Assembly (NCBI RefSeq): GCF_001668675.1
Contig: NZ_LZKQ01000063.1
Coordinates: 1 to 64,000 of the forward strand
Direction of reading: 5' to 3'
DNA: 64,000 bases
Source: Mycobacterium asiaticum
Lineage (GTDB): Bacteria > Actinomycetota > Actinomycetes > Mycobacteriales > Mycobacteriaceae
The first letter of the stretch is position 1. Every line of letters begins with the position of its first letter. This document shows, piece after piece, positions 18,327 to 28,799 of this stretch. Below the pieces are notes generated by a model. It saw only the letters and a program-made list of their open reading frames with translations. It was not told the DNA's origin and did no database searches. Made by a program: the position numbers and the translations under genes.

Positions 18327-19511
18327 GTGGACAACCCGTTCGAACCGGCGGCCGTGTTGGCCGATGCGCAACGTAAAGAGGCACTGGACGATTGGGGGCC
18401 GGGCGAGTTCGAAGGTCCGCTGCGGGTGCTGCTGGCCGACTACGCGCGCGCCGACCTGAACGCGATCGGGGTTCACATTCTGCGGTCGGGGATCGTGCAC
18501 AGCCTGCGGATGCGGCTGCGCACCCAGGAGTGGATCCGCCGCCACCCCGAGATCCTGGACGAACAGGTCGCGCCGCCGATCGTGGTCATCGGGATGATGC
18601 GCAGCGGCACCACGCTGCTGCAGCGACTGCTGGCCGCCGACCCGCGGTTCGTCTGCGCGTACGGCTGGGAGGTCGTCGAGGTCGCTCCCCGCCTGGACTA
18701 TTCGTTCACCGGGGTCGATCCCCGCATCGCCGTCAGCGAGGCTCGGGAGGGGAAATCCCGTGAGCTGGCACCGGAATTGTTCGCCATTCACCCGATGTAC
18801 GCGCGGGAAGCCGAAGAGGAGATCGTCTTCCTGGCCGACGCGTTCCTGTCCCACGTCCCCGAATCCGGCGCAAACCTCCCGCGATACCGGTCCTGGCTGG
18901 ACACCCAGGATTTCACTCCCGCCTACCGATACCTGCATCGCATGCTGCAGTTCCTGCAGTGGCAGAAGCGCCGCCGCGGCGTGCAGGGCCGGCGCTGGGT
19001 ACTCAAATCACCGGCGCACCTGGGGTATCTGGACTTGTTGCGGGCACAGTTCCCGGACCTGCACATCGTGCACATGCACCGGGACCCGCGCACCACCGTG
19101 GCGTCCGGGGCGAGCCTCAACGCGACGTTGCACGCCATGCACTCCGACACCGTCGACCTGCATCGCGTGGGCGCGCAATGGCTGGCGCGGATGGGGTGGA
19201 CCAACGACCGGGCAATGGCGGTCCGCGACAGCTGGGCAGACGACGCCGCACGCGTCACCGATGTCGGGTTCGACGCGGCGGTCGCGGATCCGATCGGACA
19301 GGTGGCCCGGGTCTACGACGCCATCGGGGCGCCGCTCAACGACGAGGCCGAGGCGGCGATGCGACGCTGGCTGGCCGTGCGGCCCCGCGAAGTTGCGCGC
19401 CCGCCCTACGCGCTCGCCACCTACGGTCTGCTGCCCGAGCAGATCGACGAACGTTTCACTCCGTACAACAAGCGTTTTCGCAGCTATACCGAAGGAGCGA
19501 CCCGTGGTTGA
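18327..19511 (+). CDS. Sulfotransferase family protein
   Basis: 394 residues. The PAPS 5'-phosphosulfate loop is seen as GMMRSGTTLLQRLL (about 88-101), and the 3'-phosphate region as LKSPAHLGYLDLL followed by HMHRDPRTTVASGASL. Transfers sulfate from PAPS to a hydroxyl group of a lipid, sterol or similar substrate, which is not identified. It starts with GTG at 18327, 3 bases after the SnoaL gene stop, and its stop overlaps the next gene by 8 bases, indicating an operon. Confidence 0.85.
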   Translation: MDNPFEPAAVLADAQRKEALDDWGPGEFEGPLRVLLADYARADLNAIGVHILRSGIVHSLRMRLRTQEWIRRHPEILDEQVAPPIVVIGMMRSGTTLLQRLLAADPRFVCAYGWEVVEVAPRLDYSFTGVDPRIAVSEAREGKSRELAPELFAIHPMYAREAEEEIVFLADAFLSHVPESGANLPRYRSWLDTQDFTPAYRYLHRMLQFLQWQKRRRGVQGRRWVLKSPAHLGYLDLLRAQFPDLHIVHMHRDPRTTVASGASLNATLHAMHSDTVDLHRVGAQWLARMGWTNDRAMAVRDSWADDAARVTDVGFDAAVADPIGQVARVYDAIGAPLNDEAEAAMRRWLAVRPREVARPPYALATYGLLPEQIDERFTPYNKRFRSYTEGATRG

Positions 19512-20748
19512 CAATCCGGTCTCGACGGCTTCCCAGCGCGAACAGGAACTGGCCGCCCTGGAGTTGATCGAGCATCCCACCGTCAAAGCGGCCTACCGGA
19601 GCGTGGCGGAAAACTGGCTGAGCCGGGCGAAACCATCCGACGCGATGCGCGAGCGGTTCGACGCCGCCTACGCCGAGGTGATGTTCTCGGCGGCGATGTG
19701 GTCGTCGAACCAGGACAAGCTGCGACCGAAAGTCACCTGTATCACCCGGTTGGCGCACCCGGTGCAGGGCCGCCGCGTTCCCGGATCACGTTGGGGCATC
19801 GACAATCCGGACAGCGTCTACCGAGTCATCCCGATCTCCGGCGACGAACGCTACGAGATCCATGGCCGGGTCGGCGAACACCGGATGACCGAGAACTACT
19901 TCACCCTGTGGGACGCCCACATGGGCACGGTCGCCGTACTCAACGGCCGCACCATGGAGGTCGACTCCGACGGTAGTTTCACCATCACCGTCGACGACGA
20001 ACCCGCGGGCAGGCGACCCAATCATGTCCAGACCACCGCCGAGGCACACGAGTTCTACATCCGGGACGTGCTGCTGGACTGGGAACGCGATGACCCGAAT
20101 TACCTTGAAGTGCAACGCCTCGGCGGTCCGCCGGCCACCCCGCCCCGAACACTCGACGAACAGGCCGAGGCGACCGCGGCGATGATGGCGTATTTTGCGA
20201 ACTTCACCGGCAAGCTCAGCCACGGGGTGTACAAGATGCCGGCCAACCACTTCAACCTGGCCTGGTCGGCCGACAAGGTCGGCGCGATGCGCAACCAGGT
20301 CTACGTGATGGGCCGCTTCGACCTCGCTCCGGACGAGGCGTTCGTCGTCGACGTGAACGACGGTGGCGCGGAGTACTTCACCGTGCCCCTGAGCAATATC
20401 TGGGGCACCACGCTGGACATCATCGACCGCACCGGCAGTCTGAACAAGGCACAATCGGTGCCCAACGACGACGGCAGCTACACCTACGTGATCGCGCCGG
20501 AAGATCCCGGGCTGGCGAATTGGATCGACTCCGACGGGTTGCGCGAAGGCATCCTCACGCTGCGCATGGCCGAGTTCGGTGAAAACGGGCCGCGCGAGGA
20601 TCTCGGCGCCCGGGGGCGAGTGGTCAAGCGGGACCTTCTCGATGCCGAGGTGCCGTACCTGCCGCGGGTGACTGCGCAGCTGCGCGCCAGCCAACTCGCG
20701 CAACGCCGCGCGGCGTACCTGCGCCGGCTGCCCGAAGGGACGGCCTGA
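19504..20748 (+). CDS. DUF1214 domain-containing protein
   Basis: 414 residues, starting GTG at 19504 with a strong GAAGGAG site at 19491-19497, inside the end of the sulfotransferase gene. The N-terminal half is helical (EHPTVKAAYRSVAENWL), followed by beta-rich segments (YRVIPISGDERYEIHGR, FTITVDD) and a helical middle (MMAYFANFTG). A C-terminal beta-rich part (WGTTLDIIDRTGSLN, SYTYVIAPEDPGLANWID) is typical of DUF1214. The biochemical role is unknown. Members often sit beside SDRs and sulfotransferases in mycobacterial lipid or steroid clusters (general impression). Confidence 0.78.
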   Translation: MVDNPVSTASQREQELAALELIEHPTVKAAYRSVAENWLSRAKPSDAMRERFDAAYAEVMFSAAMWSSNQDKLRPKVTCITRLAHPVQGRRVPGSRWGIDNPDSVYRVIPISGDERYEIHGRVGEHRMTENYFTLWDAHMGTVAVLNGRTMEVDSDGSFTITVDDEPAGRRPNHVQTTAEAHEFYIRDVLLDWERDDPNYLEVQRLGGPPATPPRTLDEQAEATAAMMAYFANFTGKLSHGVYKMPANHFNLAWSADKVGAMRNQVYVMGRFDLAPDEAFVVDVNDGGAEYFTVPLSNIWGTTLDIIDRTGSLNKAQSVPNDDGSYTYVIAPEDPGLANWIDSDGLREGILTLRMAEFGENGPREDLGARGRVVKRDLLDAEVPYLPRVTAQLRASQLAQRRAAYLRRLPEGTA

Positions 20749-20749
20749 G

Positions 20750-21580
20750 ATGGCGCGCTGGCTGATCACCGGCTGCTCGACCGGCTTTGGTCGCGAAATC
20801 GCCCGAGCCGCACTGGAAGCAGGGCACAGCGTGGTGGCCACCGCGCGCCGGGCCGAGGCCGTGCGAGGTTTCGCCGACGAATTCGGTGACCGGGCGCTGC
20901 CGGTGGCGCTCGATGTCACCGACGCCGGCCAGATCGCGGCCGCCGTGTCCACCGCCGTCGACGCCCTCGGTGGCATCGACGTCCTGGTCAACAACGCCGG
21001 CCACGGCTACCTGTCCGCCGTCGAGGAGGGCGAGGACGCCGAGGTGCGGAAGTTGTTCGACGTCAACTACTTCGGCGCCGTCGACATGATCAAGGCGGTA
21101 CTGCCGGGCATGCGCGCCCGCGGGTCCGGACGCATCATCAACATGTCGTCGATGACGGGGCTGGTGGCCAACCCGCCCAACGCCTATTACTCATCGACCA
21201 AATTCGCGCTCGAAGCCATCACCGAAGCGCTCGCTACCGAGGTGCGGCCGCTGGGCATCAAGGTCACCGCCATCGAACCGGGCGCCTTCCGCACCGATTG
21301 GGCGACGAGATCGATGAAGGAAACCAGCAATCCGATCGCCGACTACGTCGACGTGGCCGCCCGCAAGGACCTGATCAAGCAGTTCGCCGATCACCTGCCG
21401 GGCGACCCCCGCAAGGTGGCCGAGGCGGTGCTCATGGTGAGCGAACTCGAGGATCCGCCGTCGCGCTTACTGCTGGGTCGTGACGTGCTGAAAGCCATGC
21501 GCGACAAGATTTCCGCTCTGTCGGCGTCGATCGAGGAGTGGAAAGCGGTGACCAAGGATGTGAACTTCCCGAATACCTAG
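20750..21580 (+). CDS. SDR family oxidoreductase
   Basis: 276 residues of the classical SDR type. The dinucleotide motif TGCSTGFG is at 7-14, LVNNAG near 79-84 and the catalytic YSSTK at 147-151, with a downstream EPGAFRT segment. It probably uses NADP(H), judging by the ATARR after the second strand. One base separates its ATG from the DUF1214 stop, so it is the last gene of the four-gene unit. It likely oxidises or reduces a hydroxyl/keto group on the same substrate as the sulfotransferase and SnoaL proteins (inference). Confidence 0.85.
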   Translation: MARWLITGCSTGFGREIARAALEAGHSVVATARRAEAVRGFADEFGDRALPVALDVTDAGQIAAAVSTAVDALGGIDVLVNNAGHGYLSAVEEGEDAEVRKLFDVNYFGAVDMIKAVLPGMRARGSGRIINMSSMTGLVANPPNAYYSSTKFALEAITEALATEVRPLGIKVTAIEPGAFRTDWATRSMKETSNPIADYVDVAARKDLIKQFADHLPGDPRKVAEAVLMVSELEDPPSRLLLGRDVLKAMRDKISALSASIEEWKAVTKDVNFPNT

Positions 21581-21585
21581 CATTC

Positions 21586-22236
21586 CTAGGATTCCAGGAA
21601 GACGGCGTGCACGTCGACCGGGTCGCGCCGCACCCGAACCGTGTTGCCGGGGAAATCCGGGTCGGGGTAACCGACCGCGAGGCCGCACAGAATTCGCATG
21701 TCCGAGCCGATGCCGAGTTCCCGGCGCACGATTTCGGGGTAGCCGGCGATCGAGACCTGAACGCAGGTGCTCAACCCCCGCGCCGTCAGCGCCAGCAACA
21801 GTGTCTGGACGAACATGCCAACACCCATGCTGTCGACGTAGTCGAGATCCTGGTGCATGAATACGACGCCACCCAGCGGCGCACGAAAGAACTCCCAATT
21901 GCGCAGCACCGCCTCGCGCCGGCCATCCGCGTCGTCCCGGGCGATGCCCATCGCGCCGTAGACCTGCGCGCCGAGGTCACGGCGCAGGTGCGCGAACGCC
22001 GGCGGCAACTGCGGCACCACCGGCGGTTCGGCGCGCGCCTGCTCGAGCAGCGCCGTCACCAGCCTGTCGCGGGCGGCGCCGGCGACGAAAACGACTTGCC
22101 AGGGCTGCACATTCGAGTTCGACGGCGCGCACATCGCCAGCTCCAGCGATTCCTCGACCAGGTGCCGGGGTACCGGCCGGGGCAGGAACATGCGGGTAGA
22201 TCGTCGCTGCCGGATGGTGTCCTCTAGGTCGTACAC
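21586..22236 (-). CDS. Nitroreductase family protein
   Basis: 216 residues of the FMN-dependent nitroreductase fold. The N-terminal RRSTRMF motif (about 11-17) contacts FMN phosphate, APSNSNVQPWQVVFV (about 37-51) is the second conserved block, and the C-terminal GLAVGYPD closes the fold. Reduces quinones, nitro compounds or activated olefins with NAD(P)H. It starts with GTG at 22236. It converges with the SDR operon, 5 bases away, and precedes or stands apart from the MDR reductase gene. Confidence 0.85.
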   Translation of the reverse strand: MYDLEDTIRQRRSTRMFLPRPVPRHLVEESLELAMCAPSNSNVQPWQVVFVAGAARDRLVTALLEQARAEPPVVPQLPPAFAHLRRDLGAQVYGAMGIARDDADGRREAVLRNWEFFRAPLGGVVFMHQDLDYVDSMGVGMFVQTLLLALTARGLSTCVQVSIAGYPEIVRRELGIGSDMRILCGLAVGYPDPDFPGNTVRVRRDPVDVHAVFLES

Positions 22237-22260
22237 CCCTCAATGCTGACAGCCCCGGCG

Positions 22261-23205
22261 TCAGTTGCGGACGATGATGACGGTTTTTCCGGACCGCCGG
22301 CCAGGCTTTTCCCGGCTCTCGAACGCCTCCCTGCCCCGCTCGAGCGGAAAGGTCTGGGCGACTTCGACGTGCAGATCGTCGCTGTCCACCAGCGCCGCGA
22401 GTTCGACGAGCTGCTCCCGGCTGGGCCGCACGATGAAGAAGGTCGCGGTGACCCCGTATTCCTCGGCTTTGCCTTCCGGCGGCGGTGCCACCAGGGCGAT
22501 CAGCCGTCCGCCGCGACGCAACACCCCGTACGACCGGTCCAGGGTTTGTCCGCCGATGGTGTCCACAACCACGTCGTACATCTCGCCCGTCCGGTCGAAT
22601 TCCGTTGTGCGGGTGTCGATCACGTGCCGGGCACCGAATCCGCGGACCAACTCGGCGACATCGCTGCGCACGGTTGCGGTGACGTCGGCCCCGAGGCGGG
22701 CGGCGAGTTGGACCGTAAAGGCACCGACTCCCCCGGCCCCGCCGTGCACCAGCACCGCCTCACCGGAACGCACCGCGGCTTGACCGACCAATGCCTGCAG
22801 CGCGGTGAGTCCGGCCAACGGCAGCGCCGCCGCCACGGCATGCGGCACCGTCGACGGCTTGGCCGCCAGGTCTGCAGCGGGCACCGCGACGAATTCGGCG
22901 GCCGCGCCGTCCCGATCGAAGTCGATCAGCCCGTAGACCTCGTCGCCGGGACGCAAATCGGTGACGCCGGCGGCGGTTTCAGCGACCACACCGGACACCT
23001 CGTGCGAGACGATCGACGGCGTCCGGTCGGCGCCGTCGCGGGTCCACGTCTCTTCCCAGGTCAACTCGTCGAACGTGATGGCGGCGGCGTGTACTTCGAC
23101 CAGCACCTCACCGGGCGCCGGAACGGGCACCGGCGCGGGTTCTACCGTCAGCACCTCGGGACCGCCGCGGCGGCCGGCCCGCAGCGCCCTCATAGTCTCG
23201 GTCAC
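22261..23205 (-). CDS. Zinc-free MDR alcohol dehydrogenase / quinone oxidoreductase
   Basis: 314 residues of the medium-chain dehydrogenase superfamily. The N-terminal GroES-like domain is followed by the NADPH-binding motif HGGAGGVG (about 155-162). No structural or catalytic zinc ligands are seen, so it belongs to the quinone oxidoreductase/enoyl reductase branch. GTG at 23205 overlaps the ung stop by 4 bases (GTGA); an ATG at 23193 is the alternative start. It is thus co-translated with ung and the DUF1330 gene. The substrate is unknown. Confidence 0.85.
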   Translation of the reverse strand: MTETMRALRAGRRGGPEVLTVEPAPVPVPAPGEVLVEVHAAAITFDELTWEETWTRDGADRTPSIVSHEVSGVVAETAAGVTDLRPGDEVYGLIDFDRDGAAAEFVAVPAADLAAKPSTVPHAVAAALPLAGLTALQALVGQAAVRSGEAVLVHGGAGGVGAFTVQLAARLGADVTATVRSDVAELVRGFGARHVIDTRTTEFDRTGEMYDVVVDTIGGQTLDRSYGVLRRGGRLIALVAPPPEGKAEEYGVTATFFIVRPSREQLVELAALVDSDDLHVEVAQTFPLERGREAFESREKPGRRSGKTVIIVRN

Positions 23206-23885
23206 GGTAGCCTCCAATCGATCGGTTCGGCACCCAGCTCCGTCAACAGTTGGTTGGCGCGGCTGAACGGCCGCGACCCGAAGAACCCGCGTGATGCCGA
23301 CAGCGGCGATGGGTGGGGGGATTCGATCGCAACGCACTTGCCTTCGGCCAGCATCGGTTTGAGGGTCGACGCGTCCCGGCCCCACAGGATCGCCACCAGC
23401 GGTTGTTGGCGGGCCACCAGGGCACGAATCGCCTGCTCGGTCACCGCTTCCCAGCCCTTGCCCCGGTGCGATGCCGGGTTGCTCGGCCGCACGGTGAGCA
23501 CCCGGTTCAGCAGCAATACGCCGCGCTGCGCCCACGGGGACAGGTCGCCACACGACGGCGGCGGATGCCCCAGGTCGGCGGTGTACTCGTCGAAGATGTT
23601 GGTCAGGCTGCGCGGCAGCGGGCGTACATCGGGCGCCACCGAGAAACTCAGGCCGACGGCGTGACCGGGGGTGGGGTACGGATCCTGGCCCACGATCAGC
23701 ACCCGAACGTTGTCGAATGGGAATGTAAAGGCGCGCAACACATTCGGCCCGGCCGGCAGGTAGCGGTGGCCCGCCGCGATCTCGGATCGCAGGAATTGGC
23801 CCATGGCCGCCACCTGGTCCGCCACCGGCGCCAGCGCCGCGGCCCAGCCCGGATCGACGAGTTCGCTCAATGGGCGCGCCGTCAT
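23202..23885 (-). CDS. ung: Uracil-DNA glycosylase (family 1)
   Basis: Removes uracil from DNA in base excision repair. 227 residues, the same as the M. tuberculosis enzyme. The catalytic water-activating motif GQDPYP is at 66-71 (Asp68), with [16 protein letters not shown] and the [10 protein letters not shown] loop carrying the catalytic His. Its ATG overlaps the stop of the DUF1330 gene (ATGA). A second, unrelated uracil glycosylase (UdgX type) begins at the far end of the window. Confidence 0.97.
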   Translation of the reverse strand: MTARPLSELVDPGWAAALAPVADQVAAMGQFLRSEIAAGHRYLPAGPNVLRAFTFPFDNVRVLIVGQDPYPTPGHAVGLSFSVAPDVRPLPRSLTNIFDEYTADLGHPPPSCGDLSPWAQRGVLLLNRVLTVRPSNPASHRGKGWEAVTEQAIRALVARQQPLVAILWGRDASTLKPMLAEGKCVAIESPHPSPLSASRGFFGSRPFSRANQLLTELGAEPIDWRLP

Positions 23886-24172
23886 TGCAGCCCCTGCACC
23901 AGCAGCACCACGGCATCGGCCCCGGCCCGCCGGTCCTGCGAGATCGCCTGATACTCCGGCGATTGCGCCCAACTGTGGAAGGCGGCCTCGTCGGGGAAGG
24001 ACATCAGCACCACCTTCTCCCGGTCCCACTGGCCCTCCATCACCTGCGGTGCTTCGTCCGCGGCCAGCAAGGTGCCCTGATAGCGCAGGAAAACATCCAT
24101 GAAGCGGGCCTGGTACCGGTCATAGGCGGCCCGATCGGTGAATCTCAGCTGGGCGATCGCGTAGACGGTCAT
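23882..24172 (-). CDS. DUF1330 family protein
   Basis: A 96-residue dimeric ferredoxin-like fold protein. Typical DUF1330 features are the N-terminal [17 protein letters not shown], the central [24 protein letters not shown] and the conserved [12 protein letters not shown] end. The exact function is unknown. It lies between thiL and ung with a 10-base gap before and a 4-base overlap after, so it is part of the thiL-ung-MDR run. Confidence 0.85.
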   Translation of the reverse strand: MTVYAIAQLRFTDRAAYDRYQARFMDVFLRYQGTLLAADEAPQVMEGQWDREKVVLMSFPDEAAFHSWAQSPEYQAISQDRRAGADAVVLLVQGLQ

Positions 24173-24182
24173 CGTGGGCAGC

Positions 24183-25151
24183 CTATCCTTCGAACGACTG
24201 CCAACCCGCGTACCCTTCCCACTCCCTCGAATCGACCAGCACCCGCGCGGGTCCATCGATCACCCTGCCGATCACCCGCCAGCCGGCGGGTACCGCACCG
24301 GTGAAACACGCGGCCAGCGCATGATCTTCGCCGCCGCCGAGCACCCACGCCCAGCCGTCGGCGCCAAGCGCGGCCGTCGCCGCGGCCACCGCGTCGAAGT
24401 CGGCCGCCAGAGCCGCGGCGGACAGGTCGATGCCCACTCCGGATGCCTTGGCAACATGGCGCAGATCGGAGATCAAGCCATCAGAGACGTCGATCATCGC
24501 GACCGCCCCCGCCGCGGCGGCCACCGCGCCCTGGCCATAAGGAGGGCGGGGCACCAGATGCCGGTCACGCAATTCCGGGAACTCTTCAATCCCGTTGCGC
24601 AGGAGTTCATATCCCGCGGCAGAGCGACCCAACTCCCCCGCGACGGCGACCACCGAGCCGGGGACGGCCCCGGACCGCAGCACCGGTGCCCGGCCCTGCA
24701 GGTCGCCCAGCACCGTCACCGACACCACCCACTGCGGGCAGCTGACCAAGTCACCGCCCGCGATTCCGGCACCGACCCGCTCCGCCTCGTCCCACATGCC
24801 GTCGACCAGCGCACTCGCCTCGGCCGTCGACGTGGTGCCGGGTGCGCCGAAGCCCACCACGAACGCGGTCGTCCGCGCACCCATCGCTTCGATGTCGGCG
24901 GCGTTCTGCGCGATCGCTTTACGGCCGACCTGATACGGAGTGGACCAGTCGAGCCGAAAATGCCGATCCTGCACCAACATGTCGGTCGATACCACGGTCC
25001 GGCCATCGGTGGTCGCGATCACCGCACCGTCATCACCGGGACCCAGCGTCACCGTGGCGGGTTGCCGGCGATTCCGGACCAACCGCTCGATCACCGCGAA
25101 TTCACCGGACTCCTCCAGCGTCGGGGACTCCCCCGCTGCGTCGTCGCGCAC
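24183..25151 (-). CDS. thiL: Thiamine-monophosphate kinase
   Basis: Phosphorylates thiamine monophosphate to the cofactor thiamine diphosphate using ATP. 322 residues of the PurM/ThiL superfamily. Motifs: GPGDDGAVI (about 38-46), VVSTDMLVQDRHF with metal-binding Asp, NAADIEAMGA, GIAGGD, and the C-terminal MIDVSDGLISDL and GGGEDHAL. The GTG at 25151 has a GGAGG site 5 bases upstream. It heads the minus-strand unit thiL-DUF1330-ung-MDR and is divergent from the DUF3515 gene. Confidence 0.95.
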   Translation of the reverse strand: MRDDAAGESPTLEESGEFAVIERLVRNRRQPATVTLGPGDDGAVIATTDGRTVVSTDMLVQDRHFRLDWSTPYQVGRKAIAQNAADIEAMGARTTAFVVGFGAPGTTSTAEASALVDGMWDEAERVGAGIAGGDLVSCPQWVVSVTVLGDLQGRAPVLRSGAVPGSVVAVAGELGRSAAGYELLRNGIEEFPELRDRHLVPRPPYGQGAVAAAAGAVAMIDVSDGLISDLRHVAKASGVGIDLSAAALAADFDAVAAATAALGADGWAWVLGGGEDHALAACFTGAVPAGWRVIGRVIDGPARVLVDSREWEGYAGWQSFEG

Positions 25152-25262
25152 GCCACCTCCTGCCGCGCCGTGCAGCCCCGAAGGGTCCGCCGACCTGCGG
25201 TAAGTTGGTCCCTGCCCGTACGGGCGGATCGCGTCAGTGTAAACGTGAGGCAAGGTGGCCAG

Positions 25263-25805
25263 GTGGGCGGCGACTCCGATACCGGCGGGCCGCCGCGCGC
25301 AGCGATGTTCGCCGCGCTGGCACTGGCGGTGGGAACCGTGGTGGCCATTCTGGTGTTCGCCGCCCTGCATCAGTCATCCCGGGGTCCGGTCGTCATCGCC
25401 GCGACGGCCGCGCCGCAGGCCGCCAGCCCGGCCTGCCAGGCACTGACTGCGGCGCTGCCGCAGCGGCTGGGTGACTTCGAGCGTGCACCGGTTGCCGCCC
25501 CCGCGCCGGATGGCGCCAGCGCATGGCGGTCCGGCGGCGAAAGCGAACCGGTGATCGTGCGTTGCGGTGTCGAGCGACCCGGCGACTTCGTGGTGGGTTC
25601 GCCGATCCAGGTCGTCGACCGGGTGCAGTGGTTCGGCGGCGGCGCTCAACGCGGCGGCACGCTCACCTGGTACACCGTGGACCGGCCGGTCTATGTGGCG
25701 CTGACGTTGCCCGCGCAATCCGGCCCCGCCCCGATCCAGGACCTGTCCGGCGTCATCGACCGCACCATCGCGGCGGTTCCGATCGATCCGAATCCGGCTC
25801 GCTAA
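25263..25805 (+). CDS. DUF3515 membrane-anchored protein (Rv2980 type)
   Basis: 180 residues. A single hydrophobic helix (about 15-37, [19 protein letters not shown]) is followed by an exported domain with two cysteines (PACQAL and VRCGVE), WRSG and the conserved WFGGG / [16 protein letters not shown] stretch of DUF3515. The function is unknown; a cell-envelope role is likely from topology. The GTG at 25263 was chosen over a GTG at 25245 because it aligns better with the known N-terminus. Its TAA (25803-25805) overlaps the ddlA stop on the other strand. Confidence 0.82.
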   Translation: MGGDSDTGGPPRAAMFAALALAVGTVVAILVFAALHQSSRGPVVIAATAAPQAASPACQALTAALPQRLGDFERAPVAAPAPDGASAWRSGGESEPVIVRCGVERPGDFVVGSPIQVVDRVQWFGGGAQRGGTLTWYTVDRPVYVALTLPAQSGPAPIQDLSGVIDRTIAAVPIDPNPAR

Positions 25806-26911
25806 CGCAGCCCCACGCCGCGGGCCAGTGCGGTCTGCACCATGGTGGCCAACAGTGTCGGGTAGTCGACTCCGCTGGCCGCCCACATCCGTGGGTACAT
25901 GGAGATCGTGGTGAATCCCGGCATCGTGTTGATCTCATTGATGACCGGACCGTGGTCGGTGAGGAAGAAGTCGACCCGGGCCAGGCCCTGGCAGGAGATG
26001 GCCTCGAATGCGCGAATCGCCAACTGCCGCACTGCGATCGCCACGTCGTCGTCGACCTTGGCCGGCACGTCCAATTCGGCCGCGTCGTCCAGATATTTCG
26101 TGGCGAAGTCGTAGAAGCCGTCTTCGCGTCCGCGCACACCGACCACCCGAATCTCACCGAGCGTGCTGGCTTCGATTGAGCCATCCGGCATTTCGAGGAC
26201 GCCGCATTCCAGCTCCCGGCCGTTGACGGCCGCCTCGACGATGACCTTGGGGTCGTGCCGGCGGGCCTCGGCGACCGCGGCGTCCAGTCGGTCCCAGCTG
26301 GCCACCCGGCTGACACCGATCGACGAGCCGCCCCGGGCGGGTTTGACGAAGACCGGTAAGCCCAACCGCTCGCGCTCCTCGGGGTGCAGGGTCGGCTGCG
26401 ACGGACGCAGCACGGCGTACGCACCGACCGGCAGCCCCTCGGCGACGAGCAGCTTCTTGGTGAATTCCTTGTCCATGCCGGCGGCGCTGGCCAGCACGCC
26501 GGCGCCCACATACGGGACACCGGCAAGTTCCAGCAGGCCTTGGATGGTGCCGTCCTCGCCGTAGGGTCCGTGCAGCACCGGGAACACCACGTCGACGGAG
26601 GCCAGAACCTCGCCCGCCCCGGTCGCCAGCGACACCAATTGGCCGCCGCGCTGCGGGTCGGCCGGCAGCGCCAGTTCGGTGCCCGATGCGGACGTCACCC
26701 CGGGCAGTTGCCGGTTGGTGATGGCCAGCGCATCCGGATCGCCGTCGGTAAGGACCCACGAGCCTTCCGGGGTGATGCCGATCGCTAGAACTTCGAACCG
26801 CTGCGGGTCGAGATTGCGCAGAATGCTGCCCGCCGACACGCACGATATGGCGTGCTCGTTGCTGCGACCGCCGAAAACAACGGCGACGCGCACACGATTG
26901 CTGGCAGTCAC
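25802..26911 (-). CDS. ddlA: D-alanine--D-alanine ligase
   Basis: ATP-grasp enzyme that makes D-Ala-D-Ala for peptidoglycan. 369 residues. The N-terminal [16 protein letters not shown] motif, [27 protein letters not shown] and the metal-binding [11 protein letters not shown] are all present. It is the target of D-cycloserine along with Alr. The GTG at 26911 is the start. It lies 31 bases after gpsA on the same strand, as in M. tuberculosis (Rv2981c/Rv2982c), so the two probably share a transcript. Confidence 0.97.
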   Translation of the reverse strand: MTASNRVRVAVVFGGRSNEHAISCVSAGSILRNLDPQRFEVLAIGITPEGSWVLTDGDPDALAITNRQLPGVTSASGTELALPADPQRGGQLVSLATGAGEVLASVDVVFPVLHGPYGEDGTIQGLLELAGVPYVGAGVLASAAGMDKEFTKKLLVAEGLPVGAYAVLRPSQPTLHPEERERLGLPVFVKPARGGSSIGVSRVASWDRLDAAVAEARRHDPKVIVEAAVNGRELECGVLEMPDGSIEASTLGEIRVVGVRGREDGFYDFATKYLDDAAELDVPAKVDDDVAIAVRQLAIRAFEAISCQGLARVDFFLTDHGPVINEINTMPGFTTISMYPRMWAASGVDYPTLLATMVQTALARGVGLR

Positions 26912-26942
26912 AACTTCAAGAGGCTACCGGGTAGCCGGGTGC

Positions 26943-27950
26943 CTATTCCGGCTTGGTGCTGCGGCCCAGCAGCAAGGCGATCGCCTCGTTCACCGAAAGC
27001 CCCTTGTGGCAGACCCGGTGCACGGCGTCGGTAAGGGGCATTTCCACGTCGTAGCTCGACGCCAGGGCCAGCACCGATTCGCAAGAAGTGACGCCCTCGA
27101 CCACGTGACCGTCCTTGCCGTGCAGCGCGGTCTGCATGCTGTCGCCGCGGCCCAGGCGCTCGCCCAGCGAGCGGTTGCGCGAATACGGCGACGTGCACGT
27201 CGCAACCAGGTCGCCGACCCCCGCCAGACCCGCCAGCGTGGCACCCTTGGCGCCGAGCGCCAGCCCCAACCGCATGATCTCGGCCAGGCCCCGGGTGATG
27301 ATGGCGGCGGCGGTGTTCTCGCCCAGTCCCACACCGACGGCCATTCCACAGGCGAGCGCGATCACGTTCTTGCAGGCACCGCCGATCTCGGTGCCCACCA
27401 CGTCGGCGTTGGTGTAGGGACGGAAATAGCCGCTGTTCAGGAAGCGTTGCAGCGCCACCGCGCGGCCCGAGTCGCTGCATGCGATAACGGTGGCGGCCGG
27501 CTGGGACTGGGCGATCTCGCTGGCCAGGTTCGGCCCGGAGATCACCGCAACCTGGGACGGGTCGACACCGGTGACCGAGACGATCACCTGGCTCATCCGC
27601 ATCAGCGTGCCGAGTTCGATGCCCTTGGCCAGGCTGACCAATGTGGCGCCGTCGTCCCACAGGCCGTTCCACTGCTCGAGATTTGCCCGCAGCGTCTGAG
27701 CCGGCACACCCAGCAGCACCGTGGTGGCACCGGACAGCGCCTCCTCCGCGTCGGACGTGGCGCGAATGCCGGGAGGCAACACAGTGCCCGGCAGGTAGTC
27801 GGAGTTGTACCGGGTGGTGTTGATCTGCTTGGCGACATCCGAGCGGCGGGCCCACAACGTGACCTCACCGCCGGCGTCGGCGAGAACCTTGGCCAGGACC
27901 GTGCCCCACGCACCGGCGCCCATCACCGCGACCGTTCCCGTGCTCGCCAT
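26943..27950 (-). CDS. gpsA: Glycerol-3-phosphate dehydrogenase [NAD(P)+]
   Basis: Reduces dihydroxyacetone phosphate to sn-glycerol 3-phosphate for phospholipid synthesis. 335 residues. The N-terminal Rossmann motif MGAGAWGT is at 10-17, [10 protein letters not shown] and the catalytic lysine region [13 protein letters not shown] are conserved, and the C-terminal [10 protein letters not shown] binds the substrate. It corresponds to gpdA2 of M. tuberculosis and lies upstream of ddlA. It is divergent from the F420 biosynthesis gene, with 128 bp between. Confidence 0.95.
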   Translation of the reverse strand: MASTGTVAVMGAGAWGTVLAKVLADAGGEVTLWARRSDVAKQINTTRYNSDYLPGTVLPPGIRATSDAEEALSGATTVLLGVPAQTLRANLEQWNGLWDDGATLVSLAKGIELGTLMRMSQVIVSVTGVDPSQVAVISGPNLASEIAQSQPAATVIACSDSGRAVALQRFLNSGYFRPYTNADVVGTEIGGACKNVIALACGMAVGVGLGENTAAAIITRGLAEIMRLGLALGAKGATLAGLAGVGDLVATCTSPYSRNRSLGERLGRGDSMQTALHGKDGHVVEGVTSCESVLALASSYDVEMPLTDAVHRVCHKGLSVNEAIALLLGRSTKPE

Positions 27951-28000
27951 TCACCACCCCCACTGTCTCGCCTGTGCCACCTGCAGCCGCTAAACAGTAG

Positions 28001-28720
<720 letters not shown>

Positions 28721-28799
28721 CATCTGCGGCGGTCGTACGCGCGGTGAACGGCCGCCCAACAGCTAATCGATGTCGGTTTACTGGTGGCAGCAACACCGG

